Shown here piece after piece: positions 34,929 to 44,265 of a stretch of DNA of 64,000 bases. This stretch comes from Halomonas sp. JB37 (GTDB lineage: Bacteria; Pseudomonadota; Gammaproteobacteria; Pseudomonadales; Halomonadaceae), in NCBI RefSeq assembly GCF_002332255.1, contig NZ_NRGW01000001.1:3534001-3598000 (forward strand). Direction: 5' to 3'. Under the pieces are notes generated by a model, which was not told the DNA's origin, ran no database searches, and saw only the letters and a program-made list of their open reading frames with translations. The position numbers and the translations under genes were made by a program. Position 1 is the stretch's first letter. Each line of letters begins with the position of its first letter.

Positions 34929-35906
34929 TTACGGACGCAAGCGATCCGGGATATCAGCGCCAACTTCTTCGAAATAACGCAGCGCACCTGGGTGTAACGG
35001 CACCGGCGTAGAGTCCATAGTGAACTGAACGGTGGTGTCATTAGCCGCAGGGTGAACAGCAATTAGCTCGTCGGTGTTTTCAAACAGCAGTTGGGTAAGC
35101 TGATACGCCAACTCTTCGTCCATATCGGCATTAACCACCAATACGTTAGGAATACCGATCGTCTGAACCGCTTCATCCATGCCGTCATACATACCAGCGG
35201 CTAGCTCATAGGGTGCAAACACCTCTTCTTCTGCCTGCGCGTTAGCGATCTCTTCGTCAGAGAAGCCAATAAGACGAATATCACGCGTGGCGGCTAGATT
35301 AAGAATTGAACTGGTGGGCGGCCCTACGCTCCAGAAACCAGCGTCGATATCGCCATCGCGAATAGCATCGGCGGTTTCATTGAAGTTAAGGCGCTGAGGC
35401 GTAAAGTCTTCATAGTCAACGCCATTGGATTCAAGCAACGCACGCACATTAAGCTCAGTGCCGCTGCCCGGTGCGCCCACAGAAACGCGCTTACCGGCCA
35501 AATCTGCAATCGATTTAATATCCGACTCTGCTAGCGTAACCAGCTGCACGGCATTGGGATACACAGAGGCCAGCGCACGGGTATTTTCGACCTGACGCCC
35601 GTCAAAGTCACCGGTACCGGTGTACGCCTGATAAACCGTATCAGCCAGCGCCAGCGCTAAATCCGCGTCGCCGCGCATGATCAGCCCCATATTCTCAACC
35701 GACGCGCCAGTAACTTCCGCCGTCGCCTGAGCCCCTTCGATATGGTTATTGATCATTTCGGCGAAACCACCGCCGATAGGGTAATACACGCCGCCGGTGC
35801 CACCGGTCGCAATTGAAAGTTGTTGGGCGCTAGCGGGTAGCGCGACCGCGAGCAACGATGCGGCAGCTGCTGTGGTGTATAGAGAGCGTAGAGTTCGCAT
35901 GAGCAT
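34929..35906 (-). CDS. TRAP transporter solute receptor, TAXI family
   Basis: A 325-residue periplasmic substrate-binding protein. The signal peptide ends at about residue 27 (ALPASA-QQ). The mature start LSIATGGTGGVYYPIGGGFAE is the TAXI signature, and KRVSVGAPGSGTELNVR is the second conserved block. It is the first gene of the three-gene transport operon and divergent from the GntR gene at 36243; substrate unknown. Confidence 0.94.
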   Translation of the reverse strand: MLMRTLRSLYTTAAAASLLAVALPASAQQLSIATGGTGGVYYPIGGGFAEMINNHIEGAQATAEVTGASVENMGLIMRGDADLALALADTVYQAYTGTGDFDGRQVENTRALASVYPNAVQLVTLAESDIKSIADLAGKRVSVGAPGSGTELNVRALLESNGVDYEDFTPQRLNFNETADAIRDGDIDAGFWSVGPPTSSILNLAATRDIRLIGFSDEEIANAQAEEEVFAPYELAAGMYDGMDEAVQTIGIPNVLVVNADMDEELAYQLTQLLFENTDELIAVHPAANDTTVQFTMDSTPVPLHPGALRYFEEVGADIPDRLRP

Positions 35907-36242
35907 TTCCTCCGTCCTGCTTGGACTTATAGGTATGGTTGACGATAAAGGAGGTTTTGGAGCCCCAGCGCCTGCCGGGCAATCAAACGGCTAAGCAAAC
36001 GCGGTGGAGGAGAAGTTAGCACGGCTTAAGCGTTAGATGCTAATTGGCCATTATTAACGTTTAACGACATCACAACGCCCACAACCGCGAGCAATGTCAG
36101 CATGGTCATCAGAAATAATCCGCCGACAACAATACTGAAATACGTTAGTAATCTCTTAACCTCTGCCAAATAGTTAATATTTATTGATAATAGCTGACAA
36201 TCTTTCACAATGTACCGCTACTCGCTCAGGAGCCATACTGAA
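35907..36242. promoter_or_regulatory. Divergent intergenic region between TAXI operon and GntR gene
   Basis: About 340 bp of AT-rich DNA separating divergent genes. It should hold promoters for both and may hold the GntR operator, but I could not define a convincing palindrome. A 60-codon minus-strand ORF (36026-36208, GTG start, one hydrophobic segment) lies inside; it lacks a clear ribosome site, so I do not call it a gene. Confidence 0.4.
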
Positions 36243-36977
36243 ATGGAACCCGATAGTCAAACGCCAACCTTTAAGGAAAAAAACATTAGCGCGCCAAGCG
36301 GTCCCCGTCAAAATTTAGCCATCAGCGCTTATCGTCAGCTTAAGCATGACATTATTCGCGGCTGCTATGCGCCGGGACAAAAGCTGTTAATGACACACCT
36401 TAAAGAGCATTACGGCGCGAGCACCGGGCCGCTGCGCGAAGCGCTCTCCCAACTGGTGGCAGACCGCCTAGTGGTGGCGATTAGCCAGCGGGGCTATCGC
36501 GTGGCTCCGATGTCGCTGGCCGAGCTCAACGATATTTACGATGCCCGTGCCCAGATTGAAGGGCTGATTCTGCGCCTGGCCATAGAGCGCGGCAACGACG
36601 ACTGGGAAGCCACGGTGCTGGCTACCGCTCACCTATTAGCGAAAGTCACCGACATCAACACGCCCGATGACCTTCTCGAAATCTGGGACCAGCGCCATAA
36701 AGCCTTTCACACCGCGATTGCCAGCGGCTGCAACTCCCCTCACCTGCTGCAGATGCGCAACACGCTGTTTGATCAGGTAGAGCGCTACCGCCACCTGTGG
36801 CTGCAAGAAACCGTGATGTCGCCCCAGGCGTTAGAACTTAAGCGCCAAGAGCACTCAGCGCTGGTGGATGTCATCTTAGCCCGCGACACCGCTCAGGCCG
36901 GCACCCTGATGCGCGACCACCTGATGACACCGGTTCCGATTATTACCCGCGTTCTCAAAGCGCGCGGCATCGAATAA
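36243..36977 (+). CDS. GntR-family transcriptional regulator, FCD type
   Basis: A 244-residue regulator. The winged helix is at about residues 25-95 (LKHDIIRGCYAPGQKL, then YGASTGPLREALSQL recognition helix and QRGYRVAPMS wing). The C-terminal all-helical FCD effector domain has the DIYDARAQIEGLILRLAI segment and a probable metal-binding Asp/His set. I start at the ATG at 36243, which has AGGAG 10 bp upstream; a longer start adds 11 residues. It lies upstream of glutaryl-CoA dehydrogenase and probably controls it and/or the TAXI operon. Confidence 0.92.
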   Translation: MEPDSQTPTFKEKNISAPSGPRQNLAISAYRQLKHDIIRGCYAPGQKLLMTHLKEHYGASTGPLREALSQLVADRLVVAISQRGYRVAPMSLAELNDIYDARAQIEGLILRLAIERGNDDWEATVLATAHLLAKVTDINTPDDLLEIWDQRHKAFHTAIASGCNSPHLLQMRNTLFDQVERYRHLWLQETVMSPQALELKRQEHSALVDVILARDTAQAGTLMRDHLMTPVPIITRVLKARGIE

Positions 36978-37140
36978 GCATGTCGGTTTAAGCGTGTCAC
37001 TTCCAAAATAAATTCTGCGTTTTAAAAAAATGTAGATATTTTAAATTAACGGCGATACATTGGCCTTATGCTACTTTGCAGCCAATCCATTGCTGTGGGC
37101 GATTTATAGCGCCTGCATAACGAATCGAGGAATTTACGCC

Positions 37141-38319
37141 ATGACGCATTTTAACTGGGACGACCCGCTGCTACTGGAACAACAGCTGACGGACGAAGAG
37201 CGCCAGATTCGTGATGCAGCCTATGATTACTGCCAAGAAAATCTTCAGCCCCGCGTGCTAACTGCCTTCCGCGAAGAGCGCTTTGATCGTGAAATCATGA
37301 GCGAGATGGGCGAACTTGGCCTGCTTGGTGCCACCGTTTCCCCAGAGTACGGCGGCGCGGGCGTTAACCACGTCGCGTATGGTTTGATTGCTCGTGAAGT
37401 TGAGCGCGTTGACTCTGGCTACCGCTCAGCCATGAGCGTGCAGTCTTCGCTGGTGATGTACCCCATCGAAACCTACGGCTCTGAAGAACAGAAGCAAAAA
37501 TTCCTGCCCAAGCTTGCCAGCGGCGAGATGATTGGCTGCTTTGGCCTGACCGAACCCGATCACGGCTCAGACCCGGGCGGCATGATTACGCGCGCAGAGA
37601 AAGTCGACGGCGGCTATCGCCTAACCGGCGCCAAAATGTGGATCACCAACAGCCCTATTGCCGATATCGCGGTGGTATGGGCCAAGTCAGCGGCTCACGA
37701 CAACCAGATTAAAGGCTTTATCGTTGAGCGCGGCACTGAAGGCTTCAGTACGCCCAAAATTGAAGGCAAAGTATCGCTGCGCGCCTCGATTACCGGTGAG
37801 ATCGTACTAGACAACGCCTTCGTTCCTGAAGAGAACCTGCTGCCTAACGTCAGCGGTCTGAAAGGCCCGTTTGGCTGTTTGAACAAAGCCCGCTACGGCA
37901 TCGCTTGGGGCGTCATGGGCACCGCTGAGTTCTGCTGGCACGCCGCGCGTCAATACACGCTGGACCGCAAGCAGTTTGGCCGTCCGCTGGCTGCTAATCA
38001 GCTCATCCAGAAAAAACTGGCCGATATGCAGACCGAAATTACCCTGGGTCTACAGGCAGCGCTGCAGGTTGGCCGACTGATGGATAGCGGCAACTGGGCG
38101 CCGGAAATGGTCTCGCTGATCAAGCGTAACAACTGCGGCAAAGCGCTGGATATCGCTCGCCAGTCCCGTGACATGCACGGCGGCAACGGTGTTTCCGACG
38201 AGTACGGCGTCATTCGGCATATGGTCAACTTAGAGTCGGTGAATACGTACGAAGGTACTCACGACGTGCATGCCTTGATTCTAGGCCGTGCGCAGACGGG
38301 CATTCAGTCGTTCTTTTAA
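37141..38319 (+). CDS. gcdH: Glutaryl-CoA dehydrogenase
   Basis: A 392-residue acyl-CoA dehydrogenase-fold flavoenzyme that converts glutaryl-CoA to crotonyl-CoA and CO2, used in lysine, tryptophan and glutarate breakdown. The FAD/substrate motifs [17 protein letters not shown] and KMWITNSP are present, and the catalytic Glu lies in [10 protein letters not shown] near residue 371. The ATG at 37141 has an AGG-type site and gives the family's usual N-terminus; a longer frame adds an unrelated leader. The CoA-transferase follows 67 bp later. Confidence 0.95.
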   Translation: MTHFNWDDPLLLEQQLTDEERQIRDAAYDYCQENLQPRVLTAFREERFDREIMSEMGELGLLGATVSPEYGGAGVNHVAYGLIAREVERVDSGYRSAMSVQSSLVMYPIETYGSEEQKQKFLPKLASGEMIGCFGLTEPDHGSDPGGMITRAEKVDGGYRLTGAKMWITNSPIADIAVVWAKSAAHDNQIKGFIVERGTEGFSTPKIEGKVSLRASITGEIVLDNAFVPEENLLPNVSGLKGPFGCLNKARYGIAWGVMGTAEFCWHAARQYTLDRKQFGRPLAANQLIQKKLADMQTEITLGLQAALQVGRLMDSGNWAPEMVSLIKRNNCGKALDIARQSRDMHGGNGVSDEYGVIRHMVNLESVNTYEGTHDVHALILGRAQTGIQSFF

Positions 38320-38386
38320 TAGACTTAGGCTTAATAGAACTCTGAACAATAGCCTTTAATCGTCATTAGCCAAGGAAGCAGCTGTT

Positions 38387-39616
38387 ATGAGCAAGCCTCT
38401 ATTAAGCGAGCCAACCAAGCCTCTGGCCGGGATTAAAGTACTCGATATCTCTCGGGTGCTGGCCGGGCCATGGTGCGGACAAATGCTCGCGGACATGGGG
38501 GCGGATGTGATTAAGATTGAGCGCCCGGGCAGTGGTGATGATACCCGCCACTGGGGCCCTCCTTGGCTGGCTGGCACAGAAGAGTCGGCGTATTACCTGT
38601 GCGCTAACCGTGGCAAGCGCTCAGTAACCGTCGATATGGCCAAGCCCGAAGGCCAAGCGGTGATTAAGCAACTTGTCGCTCAATCGGATGTGCTGATAGA
38701 AAACTTTAAAGTGGGCGGTTTAAAGCGTTACGGCCTGGATTACGCGAGCCTGCAGGCATTAAACCCCAAACTGATTTACTGCTCAATTACCGGTTTTGGT
38801 CAGGAAAGCCCCTACGCCCACCGCGCGGGCTACGACTTTATGATCCAAGCGATGGGCGGCATAATGAGCCTGACGGGTAAGCCAGACGATGAACCCGGCG
38901 GCGGCCCGGTCAAAAGCGGCGTAGCATTTACCGACATTTTTACCGGGCTTTATGCCGCCAACGCGGTGCTTGCGGCGCTTTATCAACGCCGTGATAGCGG
39001 CGTTGGCTGCCACATTGATATGGCGCTCATGGATGTGCAGGTCGGCGTGCTCGCCAATCAGGCGCTTAACTATCTAACCTCGGGCAATGTGCCTCAGCGA
39101 TTAGGTAACGCTCATCCTAATATCGTGCCCTATCAAGCCTTTGCTACCCAGGACGGCCATATTATTGTCGCTGTGGGCAATGACGAACAGTTCAAGCGCT
39201 TTTGTACCGTGCTTTCACTGCCAAGCTTGGCTGAAGACCCGCGCTTCGCGACTAACGGCGCACGGGTTAACCAGCGCGCATTGCTGGTTCCACAGCTGGA
39301 AGCGGCACTGGCCCAACGCGGCACCGATGAATGGCTCGCTGCCTTTGAAGCGGTAGGCGTACCCTGCGGCCCGATTAATACGCTAGACCGAGTATTTGAC
39401 GACCCCCACGTCAAAGCTCGCGGGCTTAAGCAAACCCTGCCCCACGCCCAGGCAGGCCACGTAGATTTGGTAGCCAACCCCATTCGTTTCAACGGTAAGC
39501 AAATGAGTGCCTCAACGGCGCCACCGCACCTGGGTGAACATACCGAAAACGTATTGGATGAGCTCGGCATTACACCAGAGCAGCGCACCGCTCTTCGTGA
39601 GGCGGGCATTATTTAG
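38387..39616 (+). CDS. CaiB/BaiF CoA-transferase, probably succinyl-CoA:glutarate type
   Basis: A 409-residue class III CoA-transferase. The N-terminal block GIKVLDISRVLAGPWCGQML and the catalytic Asp region SGVAFTDIFTGLYAANAVLA mark the family. Pairing with gcdH implies that it activates glutarate with CoA from succinyl-CoA, producing the dehydrogenase substrate; this is inferred from context. It is the last gene before an intrinsic terminator at 39647. Confidence 0.9.
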   Translation: MSKPLLSEPTKPLAGIKVLDISRVLAGPWCGQMLADMGADVIKIERPGSGDDTRHWGPPWLAGTEESAYYLCANRGKRSVTVDMAKPEGQAVIKQLVAQSDVLIENFKVGGLKRYGLDYASLQALNPKLIYCSITGFGQESPYAHRAGYDFMIQAMGGIMSLTGKPDDEPGGGPVKSGVAFTDIFTGLYAANAVLAALYQRRDSGVGCHIDMALMDVQVGVLANQALNYLTSGNVPQRLGNAHPNIVPYQAFATQDGHIIVAVGNDEQFKRFCTVLSLPSLAEDPRFATNGARVNQRALLVPQLEAALAQRGTDEWLAAFEAVGVPCGPINTLDRVFDDPHVKARGLKQTLPHAQAGHVDLVANPIRFNGKQMSASTAPPHLGEHTENVLDELGITPEQRTALREAGII

Positions 39617-39646
39617 CCCGCACTGATGAAATATCTTCCCCTTTGT

Positions 39647-39670
39647 GGCGCCTCACCAGGCGCCTTTTTT
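39647..39670 (+). terminator. Terminator after glutarate operon
   Basis: GGCGCC/GGCGCC arms with a TCACCA loop followed by six T, 30 bp after the CoA-transferase stop. Confidence 0.88.
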
Positions 39671-39903
39671 GTGTCTATTTGGGCATGCAACCATTATCGG
39701 TAAAAAAATTAATTATACTTTAATAAAAAACATATACATAGCGCATGAGTGGTGTGATTTATTGTCATGAAGTGGCTGCGTAAGATAGATTTACCGTCAA
39801 TTTGCGCTACCCTATTAGTGTTGTAATGTGCTCATCAATCTATCCGTGACGAACCTATTTTTGGGCGGCGGAAAACAAGTAATATCATGCAAGGGAGAAA
39901 ACA

Positions 39904-42453
39904 TTGGCTCATTCCAATCCCTCTCGCGGTTCTGGCGGATTTTTCGCCAAATTCGTGGGGGTTATAGTTGCACTTGTCGGTCTCGCTCTTGGCGGCGGCG
40001 GGCTCTATCTGGCAATACTCGGCGGCTCCTGGTATTACCTAATCGCCGGTGCGGCAACGCTCGTAGCTGGGACTCAGCTGATCCGAGGGCACGTGTCCGG
40101 CGCTTACATTTTCGCGCTTGTCTTTATTGGCACTTTCCTTTGGGCCGCGTGGGAATCGGGACTTAACTACTGGCGCTGGATTCCCCGCCTGGATGTTGTA
40201 TTGATCCTGGCCATTCTAGTTGCCTTAGTGGCCCCTTGCCTAAGAGGTGGTCCCGGGCGCAAATCCAGCTTCTCCGTTGCGGGCGTGATGGTATTGGGAC
40301 TGATCATAGCCGGCGCGTTGGCATTCCTACCCGGCCGTGGTTATCAGCACTTTGCCGATGTACCCGCAATGGCAGAAGGCTCGCTGGCGACTGACATGGG
40401 CGATGCCCAACCTGCAGATGCCCCCGCTGACGAGGACTGGGTTGCCTACGGCCGTGATTCCGCTGCGACGCGCTACTCTCCGCTCGAGCAGATCAACCCT
40501 GATAACGTAGGCGATCTCGAAGTGGCCTGGGAATATCGCACTGGCGACTTACTCGACCACCGGTGGGGTGCTGAGACAACACCACTAAAAATCGGTGATA
40601 ACGTCTTTCTGTGTACTTCGCGCAACATTTTGATTTCTCTTGATGCAGCCACTGGTGAAGAGAACTGGCGCTACGATCCGGTAGTTTCTGAAGACTCCAT
40701 CCCCTACACCGCCGCTTGCCGGGGTGTGACCTACTACGAAGTGCCCGAAAACTACGCTGCTCCGGAGAGCGATGATAACGCTGCCAGCCAGGGTGAGCAG
40801 ATCGCGGCCGGTGGCGAACAGGAAGATGGCGAAGACAACGCGCCACAGGACGAAACGCCGACTCCCGTCGCCACCAATGACGATCAGGCCTGCCGCACGC
40901 GCATTATCTCCGGCACCCTAGACGGTCGCCTGATTCAGGTCGATGCCGCTAACGGCGAGCCCTGTACAGATTTCGGTGACAACGGCCAGGTCGATATAAA
41001 GCACAATATGGGCGAGACGCCACCAGGCTACGTTGCCATAAACTCGCCGCCTGTCGTCGTCAACGATGTCCTTGTGACAGGACACCAGGTGCTCGATGGC
41101 CAGCGTCGCTACCCACCCTCCGGCGTGATTCAGGGCTATGACGTGGTGACCGGCGAGCAGCGCTGGGCCTGGGATGCAGGTCGCCCCGACCAGAGCGAAC
41201 CGCTGACCGGTGATGAAATCTATACGCGCGGTTCGCCCAACATGTGGACGATCGCCGCCGGTGATAGCAGCCTAGGGTTGGTCTATCTGCCGATGGCCAA
41301 TGCTGCCGGCGACTACTGGAGCAGCTCGCGCACCGAAGAAGAAAACGAGTGGGCAGCGTCCATGGTCGCTCTTGACGTGGAAACGGGCCTGCCTGCATGG
41401 CATTTCCAAACGTCTCACGTTGATGTCTGGGATTATGACCCAGGCTCCCAGCCTACAATGATCGACTTCCCCACCGACAATGGTAATGTGCCAGCGCTGG
41501 TGATGCCGACCAAGCAAGGCGAGATCTACGTCTTCAACCGCGAGACTGGTGAGCTGCTGGGCGGCGGTGCGGAAGAGCGCCCGGTACCGCAAGGTGGTGC
41601 CGAGCCCGAGATGCGCAGCGAAACGCAGCCCTTCTCGCTGTATGCTACGTTGCGTCAGCCGGATATCACCGAGAAGGACATGTGGGGCATGTCGCCCTTT
41701 GATCAGCTTTTCTGCCGCATTCAGTATCGCCAGGCAAGCTGGGAAGGTATGTACACCCCGCCGACTGCTGACCAGCCTTGGGTTCAGTACACCGGCTATA
41801 ACGGTGGCTCCGACTGGGGTAGCGTTGCGATCGACCCGCGCCGGGGCGTGATCATTGCTAACTACAACGACATGCCCAACTATAACGAGCTGGTGCCGCG
41901 TGACGTTGCCAATGAGCGTGGCTGGGTTCCGCGTGAAGAGCTGGATGAAGATACCGGCGGCGCCGAAGGTGCGGGTGATCCGCAGGCCAACACGCCCTAT
42001 GCGATCAACGTGAACGCTGGCTGGCGCGTGCCCTTTACGGGGATGTTGTGTAAGCAACCTCCTTATGGTCATATCCGCGCTATAGAACTTGCGACCGGTG
42101 ACACGCTGTGGGATCGACCGTTCGGTACCGCGCGTGCCAATGGCCCTTGGGGCATCCGTTCCGGCCTACCGATCGACATAGGCACGCCCAATAACGGTGG
42201 CTCCGTGGTCACGGCCGGCGGTTTGATCTTCATCGCTGCGGCAACTGATGATCTTATCCGGGCAATCGATATCGAAACGGGTGAAACCGTGTGGCAAGCT
42301 GCGCTACCTGCGGGCGGCCAGGCCAACCCGATGGTTTATGAAGCCAACGGACGACAGTATCTGGTGATCGTGGCGACGGGCCACCACTTCATGGAAACCC
42401 CCACCGGCGACTACGTGATCGCCTACGCTCTGCCGGAGCAAAGCGATTCCTGA
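39904..42453 (+). CDS. gcd: Membrane-bound PQQ-dependent glucose dehydrogenase
   Basis: An 849-residue quinoprotein that oxidises aldoses in the periplasm and passes electrons to ubiquinone. Five hydrophobic segments occupy about residues 12-140, followed by the eight-bladed PQQ propeller with WGAETTPLKIGD, CRGVTYYE, SGVIQGYDV and a C-terminal GGLIFIAAATDD. Translation appears to start at a TTG with AGGGAG 5 bp before it. An acidic, low-complexity insert at about residues 277-328 is unusual for the family. A related quinate-type dehydrogenase is the alternative. No PQQ synthesis genes are in the window. Confidence 0.9.
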   Translation: MAHSNPSRGSGGFFAKFVGVIVALVGLALGGGGLYLAILGGSWYYLIAGAATLVAGTQLIRGHVSGAYIFALVFIGTFLWAAWESGLNYWRWIPRLDVVLILAILVALVAPCLRGGPGRKSSFSVAGVMVLGLIIAGALAFLPGRGYQHFADVPAMAEGSLATDMGDAQPADAPADEDWVAYGRDSAATRYSPLEQINPDNVGDLEVAWEYRTGDLLDHRWGAETTPLKIGDNVFLCTSRNILISLDAATGEENWRYDPVVSEDSIPYTAACRGVTYYEVPENYAAPESDDNAASQGEQIAAGGEQEDGEDNAPQDETPTPVATNDDQACRTRIISGTLDGRLIQVDAANGEPCTDFGDNGQVDIKHNMGETPPGYVAINSPPVVVNDVLVTGHQVLDGQRRYPPSGVIQGYDVVTGEQRWAWDAGRPDQSEPLTGDEIYTRGSPNMWTIAAGDSSLGLVYLPMANAAGDYWSSSRTEEENEWAASMVALDVETGLPAWHFQTSHVDVWDYDPGSQPTMIDFPTDNGNVPALVMPTKQGEIYVFNRETGELLGGGAEERPVPQGGAEPEMRSETQPFSLYATLRQPDITEKDMWGMSPFDQLFCRIQYRQASWEGMYTPPTADQPWVQYTGYNGGSDWGSVAIDPRRGVIIANYNDMPNYNELVPRDVANERGWVPREELDEDTGGAEGAGDPQANTPYAINVNAGWRVPFTGMLCKQPPYGHIRAIELATGDTLWDRPFGTARANGPWGIRSGLPIDIGTPNNGGSVVTAGGLIFIAAATDDLIRAIDIETGETVWQAALPAGGQANPMVYEANGRQYLVIVATGHHFMETPTGDYVIAYALPEQSDS

Positions 42454-42480
42454 TCGCTCACTTCGCTAGCGGTAACACGA

Positions 42481-42510
42481 GATCGCCCCGACCAAATGGC
42501 TGGGGCGATC
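42481..42510 (+). terminator. gcd terminator
   Basis: Arms GATCGCCCC/GGGGCGATC with a 12-base loop, followed by TCTTTC, 27 bp after the gcd stop. Confidence 0.75.
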
Positions 42511-42666
42511 TCTTTCATGGCAAACCTTTTTCGCCGAAAAGCGTGAACAACTACTCAACCGTGCTCAACGGCGAACAAAGAGCAAGCCTGTCGCTTTTGC
42601 ATACTATATACGTGCTCTATTACCTACTATGCTGAAAGAACAACCCTCATCAACAGGAAATGAGCT

Positions 42667-43944
42667 ATGAGCAGTAATGCCGAACTCAACGAGCTAAAAC
42701 ATAAATACGTTGCCGCGGGCGCCGCGAGCCCGGCGACGGCCTTTGCCGATCGTGCTGAAAATGCTGAAATCTGGGACGCTGACGGCAACCGTTTTATCGA
42801 CTTTGCAGGCGGCATTGGCGTGCTCAACGTAGGCCATCGCCACCCTAAAGTGGTCGCCGCGGTTAAAGCCCAGCTTGATAAGCTAATGCACACCTGCCAG
42901 ACGGTTATGCCTTATGAAGGCTACGTCAAAGTCGCCGAAAAGCTCAGCCACCTCGTTCCGGTACGTGGCCATGCCAAAGTAATGCTGGCTAACTCCGGCG
43001 CCGAAGCGCTGGAAAACGCCGTTAAAATCGCGCGCGCCGCTACCGGTCGCTCCAACGTGATTTGTTTTGACGGCGGCTACCATGGTCGCACCTTCTTCAC
43101 GATGGCGATGAACGGCAAGGTGGCGCCGTATCAGAGCGACTTCGGCCCAATGCCGGGCACCGTTTTCCGCGCACCCTATCCAGTGCCTTACCACGGCGTT
43201 AGCGAAGACGAAGCCATTCGCGGCTTAAAGATGACGCTAAAAACGGACGCCAACCCCAAAGACACTGCGGCGATTGTGCTTGAACCGGTACTCGGTGAAG
43301 GCGGCTTTTATCCGGCATCCACCAGCTTTTTGACCAAGATCCGTGAAATCTGCGATGAGCACGGCATTTTAATGATCATCGATGAAGTGCAGTCGGGCTT
43401 TGGCCGCACCGGTAAGATGTTTGCCATCGAACACAGCGGCGTTGAGCCAGACATCATGACCATGGCCAAGAGTATGGCCGACGGCATGCCGATCTCTGCC
43501 ATAGTGGGTACCGATAAAGTGATGGATGCCTCTGGCCCTAACTCCCTAGGCGGCACTTACACCGGCAGCCCGACTGCCTGCGCAGCCGCGCTGGCGGTGA
43601 TGGAAGTGTTTGAAGAAGAGAACATTCTTGAGAAGAGCCAAGCCTTGGGCGAGAAGCTTTCAAAGCGCTTCACCGAGTGGGCAGGCAAGTTTGAATGCAT
43701 CGACCACGTGCGCAACATGGGCTCAATGGCGGCGTTCGAACTGGTATCGAATAAAACAGACCACACGCCGAATGCCGAGCTGGCCGCAGCGCTGTGTAAG
43801 AAAGCCCGCGAAGAAGGCTTGATTCTGCTTTCCTGCGGCATGTACGGCAACACTATCCGCTTTTTGATGCCGGTCACTATTGAAGACGACGTACTCAACG
43901 AAGGGCTGGATATTATTGAGTCCTGCTTGGAGTCGCTGACCTAA
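42667..43944 (+). CDS. gabT: 4-aminobutyrate aminotransferase
   Basis: A 425-residue class III PLP aminotransferase that moves the amino group of GABA to 2-oxoglutarate. The NSGAEALENAVKIARA phosphate-binding motif, the FDGGYHGRT segment, IIDEVQSGFGRTG and the PLP lysine in TMAKSMADGMPISA are all present. No succinate-semialdehyde dehydrogenase gene adjoins it, so 5-aminovalerate or another omega-amino acid is also a possible substrate; the glutarate genes upstream would fit 5-aminovalerate breakdown. Confidence 0.9.
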   Translation: MSSNAELNELKHKYVAAGAASPATAFADRAENAEIWDADGNRFIDFAGGIGVLNVGHRHPKVVAAVKAQLDKLMHTCQTVMPYEGYVKVAEKLSHLVPVRGHAKVMLANSGAEALENAVKIARAATGRSNVICFDGGYHGRTFFTMAMNGKVAPYQSDFGPMPGTVFRAPYPVPYHGVSEDEAIRGLKMTLKTDANPKDTAAIVLEPVLGEGGFYPASTSFLTKIREICDEHGILMIIDEVQSGFGRTGKMFAIEHSGVEPDIMTMAKSMADGMPISAIVGTDKVMDASGPNSLGGTYTGSPTACAAALAVMEVFEEENILEKSQALGEKLSKRFTEWAGKFECIDHVRNMGSMAAFELVSNKTDHTPNAELAAALCKKAREEGLILLSCGMYGNTIRFLMPVTIEDDVLNEGLDIIESCLESLT

Positions 43945-43963
43945 GCGCTATTAGCGTACAAGC

Positions 43964-43996
43964 AAATGCCGCCCAAATCTGGCGGCATTTATTTTT
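43964..43996 (+). terminator. gabT terminator
   Basis: AAATGCCGCC/GGCGGCATTT arms with an AAATCT-type loop, followed by ATTTTTT. It separates convergent genes. Confidence 0.85.
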
Positions 43997-44244
43997 TAAC
44001 GCGGCCGGCGATCGCCTTCAATAAAATTCGCCGTAAATACCGCTTTACCGTGGGTCTCAAACGACCACTTCATCACCTCACCCAACGCCGTCATCACAGC
44101 ATCGAACTCCCCAAATACCTGAGTGCTCATACGGTTCAGGTGTACTTCTAATCCAGTCGCTTCCAAGCGTTTGACGACTTCTTTTACTACCGGCTTAAAA
44201 TCATCGGCCAGTGGGTAATAGCTAAGCTGTACGGAAAGATACAT
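43996..44244 (-). CDS. Small YKOF/thiamine-binding-like protein
   Basis: An 82-residue soluble protein starting MYLSVQLSYYPLADDF with an alternating beta-alpha pattern. It resembles the one-domain YKOF-type fold (HMP/thiamine-binding), where the VQLSYYPL strand and the TQVFGEFDAVM turn recur. Direct function is unknown. It lies 21 bp downstream of the alpha/beta hydrolase gene on the same strand and may be co-transcribed. Confidence 0.7.
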   Translation of the reverse strand: MYLSVQLSYYPLADDFKPVVKEVVKRLEATGLEVHLNRMSTQVFGEFDAVMTALGEVMKWSFETHGKAVFTANFIEGDRRPR

Positions 44245-44265
44245 AACGCCTCCTTACGTGGCTCT

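Noticed and set aside
36026-36208. 60-codon ORF with one hydrophobic segment
   Set aside because: GTG start without a convincing ribosome site, in a divergent promoter region. It could be a small membrane protein, but the evidence is too thin.
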